64,000 bases of DNA from Astragalus membranaceus (taxonomy: Eukaryota > Streptophyta > Magnoliopsida > Fabales > Fabaceae): NCBI GenBank assembly GCA_039519185.1, contig CM076847.1:20519251-20583250 (forward strand), read 5' to 3'. Shown in pieces: positions 1 through 11,180 of the stretch (position 1 is the stretch's first letter; every line of letters starts with the position of its first letter). The notes beneath the pieces are model-generated. The model had not been told where the DNA came from and ran no database searches. It saw only the letters and a program-made list of their open reading frames with translations. Made by a program: the position numbers and the translations under genes.

Positions 1-1413
1 GTTGCTTGCTCTTTCCATGTTCTCTACACCTGGCTCCTCAACCATGTTGTCACTCATAAGACGAAAGCTGCGGACTTAGTAGAATATGCCTTGTGTTGTG
101 ATGTAGAAGCCAGAAGTGCACGAGAATGGGTGCACACTTTAGAGAATCTCAGTGCTCTCAAAGTTTGTTGGTTCAATCATCCGTGTTGGAAAGATAGGCC
201 TTCAATACTGTTCCGGTGTGGCAATTTCCAGGATGTGCCCTTAATGGGAACCCAAGGTTGCATCAATTACAATCCTTCTCTCACCATCAGACAGCTTGGG
301 TATCCTATGAAGAATGCACCCACTAAAGACATGTTGGCCCCAATCTTTCTCGATAAAGAAGATCCAAAGAACCAAGGCTTGCTTCAGAAAATTTCAAAGG
401 CTTGGGAGGGTGTAGTTTACAAGGATAAAGTGGAGATCACAAAGAAAACGGGTGATGTTACTTTCTACCAATGGCTTCACCAAAGAATTCAAAATGTTGG
501 CCCGCCTCGTCAGAATTCATCGTCAGTTGGGAAAGAAGTCCCAGAGCTTCACGTTCCAAGTCTCAAAGAACTAAGTGAGGTCAAGTCTGCTTTGTTCAAG
601 GTAGATGGAGAAAAGAAAGCCTTACAAGATAAGTTGGGGAAAGTAATTTCTGAGAAGAGAAAGTTAGAGAACGAGAACGAGCGCAAGGCCGAAGCTCTCA
701 AAGAAAGCAGCAAGAAACTTAAGAAAGAAGAGGAAAGTAATCAAGAATTGAAGAAATATCTGAAAGGTGCCAAAGATGAGTTGAAAAGATCGAATGCCAA
801 GGTGGGTGAGGCCATGGTTAGAGCAAACGAATGGAGGAAGTTGTTCAAGAAGTCTGTGCAAAGTGAGAGAGCTGCAAAGGAATCACTAGAGGAATGCAAG
901 AAAGAGTCTCAGTCTGTGGCGTTTGAGCTTGAAAGTCAAATAAGGTGCATCAGACAAGATAGAGGTGCAGTTGAGAACATCCTTAGAGAGTATCAGCAGG
1001 CTTTAAGGATGGAGCAAGAGAATTCAGATGAGCTAAGAAGGAATCTGAGGCACATCAGTGATGCTTACCGACAGGTAAGAGAGGAGAGTCAGTACTGGGA
1101 ATACCGTCTTCTCGAGCTAATGGGTAGGATTGAAAAGCAAGAGATCATAGTTGAGATGAGGGCAGAAATTCAACAGTGGAAGAACAAGTTCTCCAAATTG
1201 GCATGGTTGGCTAACCAGGCGGTGAGGGATGTTCCCAAGAGGTTGAGAAAGGCAGAAGCTGAGATGCTGCCTTACAACACTCCGGTGCGAGTATATGAAT
1301 TCGTGGAGTACTGCAGGTCTCTGACTGAGGAACTCATGGAAAGGGCAAGAGAAGCTGCTGCAGCTAGCAAAAAGGAGAAGAACCAAGAGAAGATGAAGGC
1401 AATAGGTTTTTAG
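1..1413 (+). CDS. Ogre ORF1 protein, 5'-partial
   Basis: The reading frame is open from base 1 and runs to a TAG at 1411-1413, so the true start is outside the window (at least 470 codons here). The first about 170 residues form a globular region with motifs seen in plant ORF1 proteins of this lineage (GCINYNPSLTIRQLGYPM, followed by a short KAW segment). From about residue 200 to the end the protein is Lys/Glu-rich with heptad-like spacing, which predicts a long coiled coil. It ends about 405 bp before gag and is on the same strand. No catalytic motif is visible. The family is known as the extra ORF of Ogre elements, function not established. It could be a structural or nucleic-acid-binding partner of the particle, which is inference. 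Confidence 0.8.
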   Translation, partial: VACSFHVLYTWLLNHVVTHKTKAADLVEYALCCDVEARSAREWVHTLENLSALKVCWFNHPCWKDRPSILFRCGNFQDVPLMGTQGCINYNPSLTIRQLGYPMKNAPTKDMLAPIFLDKEDPKNQGLLQKISKAWEGVVYKDKVEITKKTGDVTFYQWLHQRIQNVGPPRQNSSSVGKEVPELHVPSLKELSEVKSALFKVDGEKKALQDKLGKVISEKRKLENENERKAEALKESSKKLKKEEESNQELKKYLKGAKDELKRSNAKVGEAMVRANEWRKLFKKSVQSERAAKESLEECKKESQSVAFELESQIRCIRQDRGAVENILREYQQALRMEQENSDELRRNLRHISDAYRQVREESQYWEYRLLELMGRIEKQEIIVEMRAEIQQWKNKFSKLAWLANQAVRDVPKRLRKAEAEMLPYNTPVRVYEFVEYCRSLTEELMERAREAAAASKKEKNQEKMKAIGF

Positions 1414-1818
1414 ATTTAAATTTTCCCTTTTTTAGAATGTTCACTAGGAAATTGTAATTTTTCTTTTCTTAAAAAATGTTGTGTTTTTCTTTTCAAAGCG
1501 TTGTATTGCACATTTAAGGATATTGTATCTTGTTCTTGGAATGATTAAAGATATGATGCTTGAATGAAGTACGTTTATCTCACTTGTTGATCCCAGCCGC
1601 GTTATGTTCTTGAAAATATTTGAATATACACCTACGACAAGAGCAAGTTGCACTGTGATTCCCGGCAATAAACAACAAATAACATAAAAAAAATCATGTG
1701 CATTACATTGCATTCATTAATTTGCTCCTTTGCTTATAAAAATGTTTTCAACTCAAACAGAAGATAAGGCAAGCTGGTGCGACCACATCCGTATTGGACA
1801 CGTTCACAGGCCAGAGGA
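1414..1818 (+). other. Spacer between ORF1 and gag
   Basis: This is AT-rich with no ORF of note. It ends in a short stretch (about 1760-1818) that resembles the segment just before the gag start of the second Tat element (about 17570-17626), including AAGGCAAGCTGGT. In frame with gag the codons from 1777 are open but lack an ATG before 1819. Confidence 0.6.
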
Positions 1819-4134
1819 ATGGCAATCTTAAGTGACCCCAATCAACCTCAACCAGAGAATCAGAATCCTCCAGCTTCAGGCTCAGAGAATGAAAATGGAA
1901 CAGGCCAAGGCCCCGAGGTACAGAATCAGAACCATTCAGCCCCTGGTAGCTCCAATCAAGGTGATCCTGAGTTGAGAAATGAAATGAATGCCATGAAGGC
2001 ACAGATGAGTGAGATGATGAGACTCCTGTTGTCCTTAAAGAATGGAAATGACTTTCAAGCTGCTCAGTGGCCTCCTTATGGCCTTCCTTTGGGTTATGTT
2101 CCTCCAAATCAAGGGGCTAACCCAGGAGCTGGTCCCGTGGCAATAGTTGAGAATGTACAGCCAACGTCTATCGGGTCAGAAGGAATGACTGGTGAACCCC
2201 AGGTTCAGATCCCGCATCCAATTGTTATACCTCAGCCTACTCCTCAAAACCTCAGTCCACAGCCAGCTGCCTTTCCACAGACTCAAGGCTTCGTATCCGG
2301 AAACTCCGTTTACCCTCAGGTTCAACACTCAATGCCTCCACCTCCTTATGGTGTAAATCATTCCCCTCAAGTCTATTCCGCTGAGCACCAACAGACCAAA
2401 GAGCAGTTCCAGATGTTAGAAGAAAGACTAAGAATGATTGAAGGCTTTGGCTCCAGGGCTAGGGAGGCCAGAGACCTATGCCTTATTCCTGATGTGGTGT
2501 TGCCGCCAAAATTCAAGGTCCCCGATTTTGACAAATACAGAGGTGCGACCTGCCCAAAGAGTCACTTGACGATGTATTGTAGGAAGATGTCTACCTACTC
2601 TCGTGATGACAAATTGCTAATCCATTGCTTCCAAGATAGCCTTGCCGGGGCATCCCTTAATTGGTATATGAAGTTAGAGCCATCCCAAGTCTGCTGCTGG
2701 AAGGATTTAGCAGATGCATTCCTCAAGCAATATCAATACAATACGGACATGGCGCCAGACCGAACACAGCTGCAGAATATGAGCAAGAAGGAAAATGAAT
2801 CATTCAAGGAGTACGCCCAGCGATGGAGGGCTTTGGCCGCACAAGTCACCCCTCCTCTTTTAGACAAAGAATTGATTTCTATGTTCATGGAAACCTTACC
2901 ACCGCTATATTATGATCGTCTGATCAGCAGTGCATCATCCAATTTTTCAGATGTGGTGATTGTGGGAGAGAGATTGGAGAACGGATTGAGAAGTGGAAAG
3001 ATTGCACAGGGGTCCACAAGTAGCACAAGTTCCCAAAAGAAGCCATTCTCCGGCTTTCCAAAGAAGAAAGAGGGGGAAACCAATACCATCACTATCAGCC
3101 CACCATACCAGCCACCCAACATCCCAGTCCCCACTCCCACACAAACAGCCCATCCATTCCAAAACAACAACCAAAGCAACCACCAAAGAACCTATCAAAA
3201 CAGAACAACCTTTGACCCAATTCCCATGTCATACACAGACCTATTCAACTACCTCATCACCAATAAGCTCATCAATACAAGACCCATGAAACCTGTTCAA
3301 CCACCTTACTTTAGAGGATACAACCCCAATAGTACCTGTGCTTTCCACGAAGGGGCACTTGGGCATGTTGTGGAGGATTGCAAAGCCTTCAAGATAGTGG
3401 TGCAGGACTTGATAGACAAAAAAGGCATAACTGTCAAGCAGGAGGATCCAAATATCACGACTAACCCGCTGCCTGGTCATGGGAAGCATGCCACTAATGC
3501 AATCATGGATATGAAAGAGCAGTCCCTAATCAGATCAGTAGAAGATATTCAGACTCCCCTAGAAATCATTCATGCAGAATTGTGCAAATGCGGGATTATT
3601 AGAATGGGTTGTGTTCAAAAAGGAGTTTATGCTAATGTCAGCTGTGTGGGAGCATGTGAAGCATTCAAGGTGGTGTTACAGGATCTGATGGACCGCCACA
3701 TCATCCAAGTGGGTATACAGGGGAGAGAGGATGTTCTGACCCTCCAATCAGAAGGGGGCAGAGATGTGCAGAGACCTATCGAGGTGCCATACAGTCGGAG
3801 TTCGGCTGTGGCAAGACCAAAGACTATTATGATCCCAGTTCCAGCTCCAAGCCAGAAGAACACTGATGTCTCGTGGAGCTACAGTGTGCCAATTCCAGCT
3901 CCGAGATCTCAAGCTTCTCTTGACATCACCAATATTGCAGGAAGTAGTGGGGTAACTAGGAGTGGGCGTGTGTATGTTCCCCAAGCTCAGGAAGAGGGTC
4001 CTTCTAAGGCAACAGAAGAGAGAATCCGAAAAGGAAAGAATGTAGAGCCGGAGCGTATGATAAATAGAAAGGTGTCAGACCCAGAGGTTGCTGAATTCTT
4101 GAAGATATTACTGTCAATCAGTTGGATGGTATAG
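1819..4134 (+). CDS. gag: Gag polyprotein of the Tat/Ogre element
   Basis: I place the start at the first ATG, 1819, although the frame is open from 1777. The N-terminal about 200 residues are Pro/Gln/Asn-rich and of low complexity. A retrotransposon gag domain follows (about residues 220-400), with the segments FDKYRGATCP, SLAGASLNWYM, AFLKQYQYN and ETLPPLYYDRL. A zinc-finger-like CX2HX5HX4C motif (CAFHEGALGHVVEDC) sits near residue 507 in place of a canonical CCHC knuckle, as is common in this lineage. The product would form the particle and bind RNA. The frame ends at 4134 just after EFLKILL, where the homologous lineage normally continues into protease. An internal deletion with a frameshift at about 4110-4125 has separated gag from protease. 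Confidence 0.88.
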   Translation: MAILSDPNQPQPENQNPPASGSENENGTGQGPEVQNQNHSAPGSSNQGDPELRNEMNAMKAQMSEMMRLLLSLKNGNDFQAAQWPPYGLPLGYVPPNQGANPGAGPVAIVENVQPTSIGSEGMTGEPQVQIPHPIVIPQPTPQNLSPQPAAFPQTQGFVSGNSVYPQVQHSMPPPPYGVNHSPQVYSAEHQQTKEQFQMLEERLRMIEGFGSRAREARDLCLIPDVVLPPKFKVPDFDKYRGATCPKSHLTMYCRKMSTYSRDDKLLIHCFQDSLAGASLNWYMKLEPSQVCCWKDLADAFLKQYQYNTDMAPDRTQLQNMSKKENESFKEYAQRWRALAAQVTPPLLDKELISMFMETLPPLYYDRLISSASSNFSDVVIVGERLENGLRSGKIAQGSTSSTSSQKKPFSGFPKKKEGETNTITISPPYQPPNIPVPTPTQTAHPFQNNNQSNHQRTYQNRTTFDPIPMSYTDLFNYLITNKLINTRPMKPVQPPYFRGYNPNSTCAFHEGALGHVVEDCKAFKIVVQDLIDKKGITVKQEDPNITTNPLPGHGKHATNAIMDMKEQSLIRSVEDIQTPLEIIHAELCKCGIIRMGCVQKGVYANVSCVGACEAFKVVLQDLMDRHIIQVGIQGREDVLTLQSEGGRDVQRPIEVPYSRSSAVARPKTIMIPVPAPSQKNTDVSWSYSVPIPAPRSQASLDITNIAGSSGVTRSGRVYVPQAQEEGPSKATEERIRKGKNVEPERMINRKVSDPEVAEFLKILLSISWMV

Positions 4135-5140
4135 TTGGGAACATCGTTTCATCTAATTACATTACTTTCACTGATAATGAGCTCACCCTAGAGGGGAAGG
4201 GGCACAATAAGGCGTTGCATATCTCAGTGAAGTGCGATGAATATACGCTCTCCAGGGTTCTCATTGACAATGGATCCTCATTGAATGTTATGCCCAGATC
4301 AACGATGAACAAGTTAGAGGTGGATTGTTCCTACATGAAACCCAGCTCAACCCTGGTCAGGGCCTTTGATGGGTCTAAGAAAGAAGTCATAGGGGAAATG
4401 GAGTTTCCAATGCAAATAGGGCCTGAGGTGTTCTATGTGGCTTTTCAGATTATGGATATTGAATCCTCATACAGCTGTCTCTTGGGGAGACCTTGGATCC
4501 ATGCAGCAGGCGCTGTCCCTTCAACACTTCACCAAAAACTCAAGTTTGTAGTCGACGATAAGCTTGTAGTTGTCTCTGGGGAGGAAGAGTTCACAGTCAG
4601 CAAACCTGTCCCCTCTCATTATATTGAAGCTGCAAAGGAATCCCTCGAATCCGCCTTTCAATCCTTAGAAATTGCGAATGCTGTGTTCGTAAGTGGAGAA
4701 TCCCCAGTACCTGTACCCAAGTGGTCCAATGCTGATGTTACGGTAGCTAAAGTTATGCTGAAGAGTGGCTATCAGATTGGGAAGGGGCTAGGAAGATCTG
4801 AGCAAGGAATTCTGTCACCCGTACATCTGCAGGAATACAAGGACAGACGTGGGTTAGGCTATGGGCCCACTCCAGCTGATAAGAGAAGAATGGCTGAGGA
4901 AAAGCGTGAGAAGAGATTGGCTAGGCTTCAGGGGAGAGAACCCAGATTGATGATGGTCCCCATAGATGACCTCAAGCGGAATTTCAGGAGTGCTGGCATG
5001 CTGATCCCTAATCAGATATCTGTCATCGAGGAAGAGTTAGTTGAAGAAGGCGAGGGTCGGAGCCTGGTTCGTCGCAGTGTTGCAGGAAAAGAAATTGGCA
5101 ACTGGAAGATCGTCGATTTCCCTGTTGTTTTCATTTCAAA
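4122..5140 (+). pseudogene. pro: Aspartic protease with C-terminal G-patch, first exon of pro-pol
   Basis: The frame carries the protease signature LIDNGSSLNVMP near residues 47-58; Tat elements commonly use DNGSS rather than DTG. The flap/C-terminal motif CLLGRPWIHAAGAVPSTLHQ follows. At about residues 205-245 there is a G-patch-like segment (LKSGYQIGKGLG, then RRGLGYGP), a glycine-rich RNA-binding module found after the protease in Tat elements. It overlaps the end of gag in another frame because of the upstream deletion, so the ATG at 4122 is not a genuine start. A stop follows directly at 5142-5144, but it lies inside a candidate intron that starts at 5141. Confidence 0.82.
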
Positions 5141-5344
5141 GTAATGATCTTTGTAATGCAGATCCTTTGGCTCTGCCCAAGGCCTTAGGACAGTTTCATA
5201 GGGGCATGCATGTTTTCTTTTAGATATCATCTATCGACAAAATGTAGTTTTGAATTCTCAAATGAATAAAAATAGCCTTTTTGCGTCTTCATTTTGTGTC
5301 TCTATTTTTGCTTGTTCATCGCTTTTCTATTCCCGCAAATGCAG
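5141..5344 (+). other. Candidate 204-bp intron between protease and RT
   Basis: A GT donor at 5141-5142 (CAAAGTAATG) and an AG acceptor at 5343-5344 (preceded by a T/C-rich tract and ending GCAAATGCAG) bound this segment. Removing it joins exon codon position 2 at 5140 to position 3 at 5345, so the frame is kept exactly and the stop at 5142 is removed. An intron at this place, between protease and RT, is an established feature of Ogre elements. The second Tat element in the window has a matching GT at 19892 and AG at 20124-20125. Splicing itself cannot be seen from DNA. Confidence 0.7.
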
Positions 5345-6986
5345 ATCTAAAATGAATACCCCTGAAAATAATGATGCCAGCGGTCCATATGTTAATTTTG
5401 ATTACCCCGTTAATCAAGCTAAGAAGGATGTCGAGGATGACTGGGAAACTCCTCCGGAATTGATGAGAATGGTTGAGCAAGAAGAAAAGGTTATTCAGCC
5501 ACATGGGGAAACTATCGAGATCATCAATTTAGGCACAGAGGGCGAAAAGAAAGAAGTCAAGGTTGGCACTTCAATGAAAAAGAGTGAGCATGAGAAGTTG
5601 GTTCAACTCCTGCGTGACTACATTGATGTCTTTGCATGGTCGTATGAAGATATGTCCGGGTTAGATACTGATATAGTGATGCACAAGCTGCCAGTCAAGC
5701 CTGAGTGCCCTCCGATTAAACAGAAGCTAAGGAGGATGAAACCTGAGATGTCTTTAAAGATCAGAGACGAAGTGAAGAAACAATTTGACGCTGGTTTCCT
5801 AGCCGTAGCCAAGTATCCACAGTGGGTGGCTAACATTGTGCCAGTGCCCAAAAAGGATTGAAAAGTTAGAATGTGTGTCGATTACAGAGATCTGAATCGT
5901 TCCAGTCCCAAAGACGATTTTCCCTTGCCCCATATTGATGTTCTAGTAGACAGCACAGCACAACACTCCCTTTTCTCCTTCATGGACGGGTATTCAGGTT
6001 ATAATCAGATTAAAATGGCTCCTGAGGATATGGAGAAGACTACTTTCACAACTCTCTGGGGAACGTTCTGCTATCAGGTCATGCTGTTTGGGTTGAAGAA
6101 TGCCGGCGCTACTTACCAAAGAGCTATGGTCACGTTGTTCCACGATATGATGCACAAAGAGATTGAGGTGTACAAGGACGATATGATCGCAAAGTCCAAA
6201 ACAGATGAAGAGCACGTTGTTAATTTGCGGAAGCTCTTTGAACGGTTGAGAAAGTTCAAGCTCAGGTTAAATCCAGCTAAATGCACCTTTGGGGTGAGAT
6301 CAGGAAAACTATTGGGGTTTATTGTCAGTCAAAAGGGGATAGAGGTTGACCCAGACAAAGTGCGTGCAATTCTCGAGATGCCTGCTCCTAAGACAGAATA
6401 AGAAATTCGGGGTTTTCTCGGAAGACTGAACTACATTTCCAGGTTTATCTTCCAGCTAACTGCTACATGTGAGCCGATTTTCAAATTGTTGTGCAAGAAT
6501 CAAGAGACTAAGTGGAATGATGATTGCCAAGAAGCTTTTGAGAAGATTAAGAAATACCTGCAAGATCCGCCTATTTTAATGCCTCCGGTGCATGGCAGAC
6601 CTTTGATCCTGTACCTGACCGTGCTAGAAAATTCAATGGGTTGTGTGTTAGGACAACATGACGAAACTGGCAAGAAAGAGCACGCAATTTATTATCTGAG
6701 CAAGAAGTTCACCGATTGTGAGACGAGGTATTCGTTACTAGAAAAGACTTGTTGCGCCTTGGCTTGCGCTGCTCATCGCTTGAGGCAATACATGTTAAGT
6801 CACACCACTTGGTTGGTGTCAAAGATGGATCCTATCAAGTATATCTTCGAGAAGCCTGCGCTTACAGGAAGAATTGCCAGATGGCAGATGCAGTTGTCAG
6901 AATATGATCTTCTTTATGTCACTCAAAAGGCCATCAAAGGTAGTGCGCTAGCTGAGTACCTGGCACATCAGCCTATTGAAGTGTGA
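5345..6986 (+). pseudogene. pol: Reverse transcriptase and first RNase H, interrupted by two nonsense codons
   Basis: The frame starts after the intron (SKMNTPENNDASGPY) and runs through the RT: VPKKD, MCVDYRDLN, SLFSFMDGYSGYNQI, FGLKNAGATYQRAM and the active site as YKDDMIAKS (about 6171). The usual residue before DD in this lineage is V, so K here is a change. It continues to the RNase H of the pol core (about 6520-6940). A TGA at 5859-5861 stands in VPKKD*KVRMC, where Gly is expected. A TAA at 6399-6401 stands in PAPKTE*EIRGFLG, where Lys is expected. Frames on either side of both stops are the same, so these are point nonsense changes. The chain ends at 6986 after a small deletion that shifts the frame. 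Confidence 0.88.
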
Positions 6987-7539
6987 TTTCCCAGATGAGG
7001 ACATTATGGCTTTAGTTGAAGAAGGAAGGTCCCTAGAGAATGAAAGGTGGAGAGTAGTGTTCGATGGTGCTTCCAACAGCTATGGGCACGGGGCTGAGGC
7101 AGTGCTGGTGTCCCCTGACAATCGCTTCATACCATTCACTACTAGATTGAGCTTCTATGTCACAAATAATATTGCGGAGTACGAGACATGTATTCTGGGT
7201 ATTCAGGCAGCTCTAGACTGGAAAGTTAAAAGATTAGATGTGTATGGAGACTCGGCCCTAGTTATCCATCAAGTGAACGGAGATTGGGAAGCCAGAGACC
7301 CCGAGTTGATACTGTACAGAGACTACATCCGAGAATTAGTTGAGTCCTTCGTAGAAATCACATTTCAACATCTTCCTCGCAGAGAGAATCAGTTGGCTGA
7401 TGCACTGGCCACTTTAGCTTCAATGTTTTATATCAATTGTGATAAGAACTTGACCCAGATCAGAATCGAGCATCGAGGTTTGCCGAAACACTCCTACTCC
7501 TGCGCAGCAATTGAAGATAACGGAGATGATAAACCTTAG
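6976..7539 (+). pseudogene. Second (plant-type) RNase H domain of the Tat element
   Basis: The frame is +1 relative to the upstream RT-RNase H frame. It carries WRVVFDGASN, NNIAEYETCILGIQAAL, YGDSALVIHQV and RRENQLADALATLAS. These give the D, E, D and terminal D positions of an RNase H fold of the cellular plant type. An additional RNase H between pol and integrase is diagnostic of the Tat clade. It presumably trims the RNA strand during cDNA synthesis. The TAG at 7537-7539 (DDKP*YHD) replaces an expected Trp and is in the same frame as the integrase that follows. Confidence 0.85.
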
Positions 7540-8784
7540 TATCATGACATCAAGCAGTATATCCGGAACAGAGAGTATCCTCCAGGGGCATCGAAAAATG
7601 ATAAAAGAACACTTAGAAGACTGTCAATGAATTTCTTCTTGAGTGGCGAGGTGCTTTACAAGAGGAATCGTGATAAGGTACTCCTTAGGTGTGTGGCAAA
7701 GGAGGAAGCAGAAAGGATCATGAGAGAGGTGCATGAGGGCTCGTTTGGATCTCATTCCAACGGGCATACTATGGCAAGGAAGATATTAAGGGCTGGCTAC
7801 TATTGGCTGCAGATGGAGGCAGACTGCTACAGTTTTGTGAGAAAGTGCCACAAATGCCAGATTTATGCCGATCACATACATGTGCCACCGGCTTCATTAA
7901 ATGTCTTGACTGCATCTTGGCCATTTTCAATGTGGGGCATGGACGTCATCGGTCCCATAGAGCCCAAGGCTTCAAATAGGCACCGCTTCATCCTAGTTGC
8001 AATTGATTACTTCACCAAATGGATTGAAGCCGCTTCATATTCCAGCATAACCAGTTCTGCGGTTGCCAAGTTTGTAAAGAGAGATTTGGTTTGTCTCTAT
8101 GGGCTTCCAGACAAGATTATCACAGATAATGGCAGTAACCTAAACAGTAAGATGATGAAAGAATTGTGCACAGAGTTTAAGATCAAACATCATTATTCTT
8201 CTCCATACCGTCCTAAGATGAACGGGGCAGTCGAAGCAGCCAATAAGAATATTAAGAGGATTGTGCAAAAGATGGTAGTAACCTACAAAGATTGGCACGA
8301 GATGCTTCCTTTTGCTTTGCACGGGTATCGTACCTCAGTGCGTACTTCAACCGGGGCAACTCCCTTCTCTTTGGTGTATGGGTCGGAAGCAGTCCTCCCT
8401 ATTGAAGTTGAGATACCCTCCCTACGGGTGCTGATGGAAACCAAGTTGGAAGAAGCAGAATGGGTCCAATCTCGTCTGGATCAGCTGAATCTCATTGAGG
8501 AGAAGAGAATTGCTGCCCTGTGTCACGGCCAGTTGTATCAACAAAGGATGAAGACAGCTTTCGACAAGAAGGTTCGTCCCCGAGAATTCAGCGAAGGAGA
8601 CCTTGTGCTCAAGAAGATCCTGCCTATTCAGAGTGACTCCCGTGGGAAATGGACCCCAAGTTATGAAGGGCCATATGTGGTGAAGAAAGCCTTTTCTGGA
8701 GGAGCATTAATACTCACCAACATGGATGGTGAAGAATTCAAGAACCCAGTCAATTCAGATTCAGTCAAGAAATATTACGTCTGA
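7540..8784 (+). pseudogene. int: Integrase, otherwise intact from the nonsense codon to its natural stop
   Basis: The frame continues after the nonsense codon at 7537-7539; the first Met is at 7627. It shows the N-terminal zinc-binding segment (GHTMARKILRAGYYW, CHKCQ), then the DDE core with GMDVIGPI, ITDNGSN and RPKMNGAVEAANKN as the three acidic positions. A C-terminal domain ends in NSDSVKKYYV before TGA at 8782-8784. I see no chromodomain, as expected for Tat. The product would insert cDNA into host DNA with a 5-bp duplication. It cannot be made as a normal part of the polyprotein because of the upstream stops and shifts. Confidence 0.86.
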
Positions 8785-10430
8785 GAAAAATAAAAGAAAA
8801 AGAGAAAGATGAGCCAAGCAAGAATTAGCTCGCTAGGTTGAAAACCCGAAAGGGCGGCCTAGGAAAAATTGAGCGACCCGGTGGATTGAAAACCCAAAAG
8901 GGCGATCCAGACAAAAATTAGGGTCAGAAAAGTTGGACATAAAAAGAAAAGGGGCGAGCAGTGCTTCCAAAAGCTTGGATAAAAGGGTGATCAAGGCTGC
9001 AAGTATGAGCGGTTGGCATCGAACGCTCCAGAGACAAAGAATATTCATAAGATCTGCTGCGTCCATTCTCCTTTTTCTTTTTCTTAGTTTCAGGAAAATT
9101 TCCAATGTACACTTTTCAGTCAGCGTGACATTCTGCGCGTCTGACTCCCGTATGAATAAAAGTCCAAATTTTTCACTCTATCAGTTTGCTGTCTTATCAT
9201 TGCTTTCTTTTCATTTCTGATTTTAAACTACGTTTTATGGTAGATGATAAATAAATCATGGAAATGTGCATAAGTCATAGCATTAAGATCATTGCGAATC
9301 TTTTGAAAATGATAACAAAAAAGATGATCTTTCAGTCAAGTAAGCTCACAAAAATCAAATAAGAAGCGCTGATTGCATTAAAACAAGAGGACGAAGCTCG
9401 GCTCCCAAATAAGTATCATAGATAATCATGGTGTCTCATAACGCAAGTCCCGCGAGTTGGTCGGACCAGCAAAGGAAAAGCCTAAAAAAAAAGGGGAAGA
9501 GAAAAGAAAAGGTTGAAAAAGCAAAAGAGCAATAAACAAATAAAGTCATGCATTACATTCACCAAGCATAAAATCATGCACTCATCAGACATAGAAAATA
9601 ATAATAATAAAGTAAAGAAAAGAGAAATTCAGGCATTTACATTATATTCATCATAAGAAAACGAAAAAGAAAATGGCAATCATGGCATTTGCATTGCATG
9701 TATGGGCTCATTTTTCAGCTGCAGACAAGTGAGAGAGGATAAACACCGCGGTGTTAATGCTCGCCTTCAGATTCCAGAAAATGCCTCCCCCAAGTTGGGA
9801 GTTCAGAAAAAAAAAGAGAGAAACAAAAAAAAAAGAAAAAAAAGAGAAAAGAAAAGAGAGCGCTCAGGCGCGCATTGCGGATTGGAGCCCAGAGAGGTCA
9901 TCGCTCCCTTTTGCCAATGTCTCACATCGTGTACGAGCAATGCGATGGACCGCAGCCCCATGAGAGGTTCAACGGAATAGTTGTATCAGCCTAAGATACA
10001 GTGGACGCCGTGCATTGATCAGTATATCAGTTCCGGAGCTGATAACGATCCCCCCGGTCGCTCGAAAGACCAGAGATTCTCAGGATGCGTGCTCCTCAAA
10101 GCCACGTGCAAATTCGGATTCGCAAAGGTTCGTTTACAGGTTTTAGACAGCCTGGCATTTTACCGCTTTCTTTATCGTTTTCTTCATTTAGCGCTTTCCT
10201 TGCCTTTTGCAGTTAGCGTGCATGTTGTTAACCATTTCGTTTATCGTTTCCTCATCAACACTCCAAGTGTTGATTCAAAAAAAAAGAGAAAAAAAAAAGA
10301 AGAAGAAACAAAAAAAGAAAATTTGGGTTTCTCCAAGTAGACAAAATTGGTATAATTTCTGAATTCTTTATTCATATTTTATCTTCGAAATATGTCTCGG
10401 CCAATTCATATTTCTTGATAAAATCCAAAT
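8785..10430 (+). other. Long 3' untranslated region of element 1
   Basis: This is non-coding. It begins with two related repeats around GGTTGAAAACCC...GGGCG (about 8836-8865 and 8882-8910) that recur in element 2 at about 21719-21800, so they are conserved between the two elements. The rest is A-rich with poly-A runs. Around 10010-10080 (TATCAGTTCCGGAGCTGAT) and at 10328 (TTTCTCCAAGTAGACAAAAT) it matches the 3'UTR of element 2. Small ORFs here are low complexity and I do not call them genes. Confidence 0.7.
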
Positions 10431-10443
10431 AAAGAGGGGCAGC
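10431..10443 (+). other. Polypurine tract of element 1
   Basis: AAAGAGGGGCAGC lies immediately before the LTR start TGTCATA. The identical arrangement occurs in element 2 (23690-23702). It is the expected primer for plus-strand DNA synthesis. Confidence 0.8.
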
Positions 10444-11172
10444 TGTCATATCCCAATTTTGTCCGACTAATTGGAAAATCCCAAAAAAAATTTATCGCTT
10501 CGCATATTGTTCTAAACGCGGGTGTATTTGGCACTCTCGTGCAAGGATTTTGTTTGGCGCTCGTTGCTTTCAAAAAAAAAGAGTCCAAAAAAAAAAATAA
10601 AAATAATAATAATTAACGAGAGTGCGGGTTTCGTTTCGAGCCGTGTGAGTCGTCGCGTCGGTGCGCGTTGTTTTTACCGCTTTTATTATCCTAAAGAAAA
10701 AAAAATTAAATAATAATAAAAATAGTCATAATAAATTAAAATCAGGTTTCCCTTTTTTAAATTTTGTTACACATGCAAACAAAAATTTAAAAAAAAAAAG
10801 CAGAATAGTACAAAAAAAGTCAGCTCTGTTATTTACATATAAACAAGAAAAATTAAATACAAATGGTACAAAATTAATTAAAAGCAAGAAAAAGAGTACA
10901 AAAAAAAATAATAAAGCAAAATCAAAAAAAGGACAGCCCAGGTCGCTGCTGCCTTTGCTGTGGCTGGGAAAGCATTTTGAGCTTCAAACTCAAGCTCCTT
11001 TCATCTGGCCCCTTTGCTTTTTCCATCTTCAGCAAAAACATTGCTGCAGTGGCAGCAGCCCTGTTCCACCTCCTGCTGCCATCCCTCACTGCATATTTCA
11101 GTTCTGTTGTGCTTGGTCTCCTATGAGCTTTGATCCCCTGCTTCATATCACACCTACACCACAATCCTTTGC

Positions 11173-11180
11173 CTATAAAT
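11173..11180 (+). promoter_or_regulatory. TATA box in the LTR of element 1
   Basis: TATAAATA, in the context CCTTTGCCTATAAATACAAATG, is a strong plant TATA consensus in the U3 part of the LTR. Transcription would start about 30 bp downstream, followed by an R region rich in ACA and CA. Confidence 0.6.

Noticed and set aside
1117..1386. Minus-strand ORFs across ORF1, gag, RT and integrase of element 1
   Set aside because: Shadows of well-supported plus-strand genes. No independent motif.
9702..10340. Lys-rich ORFs in the 3'UTR of element 1
   Set aside because: Poly-A and GAAA runs produce Lys stretches. No similarity to any part of element 2's coding sequence.
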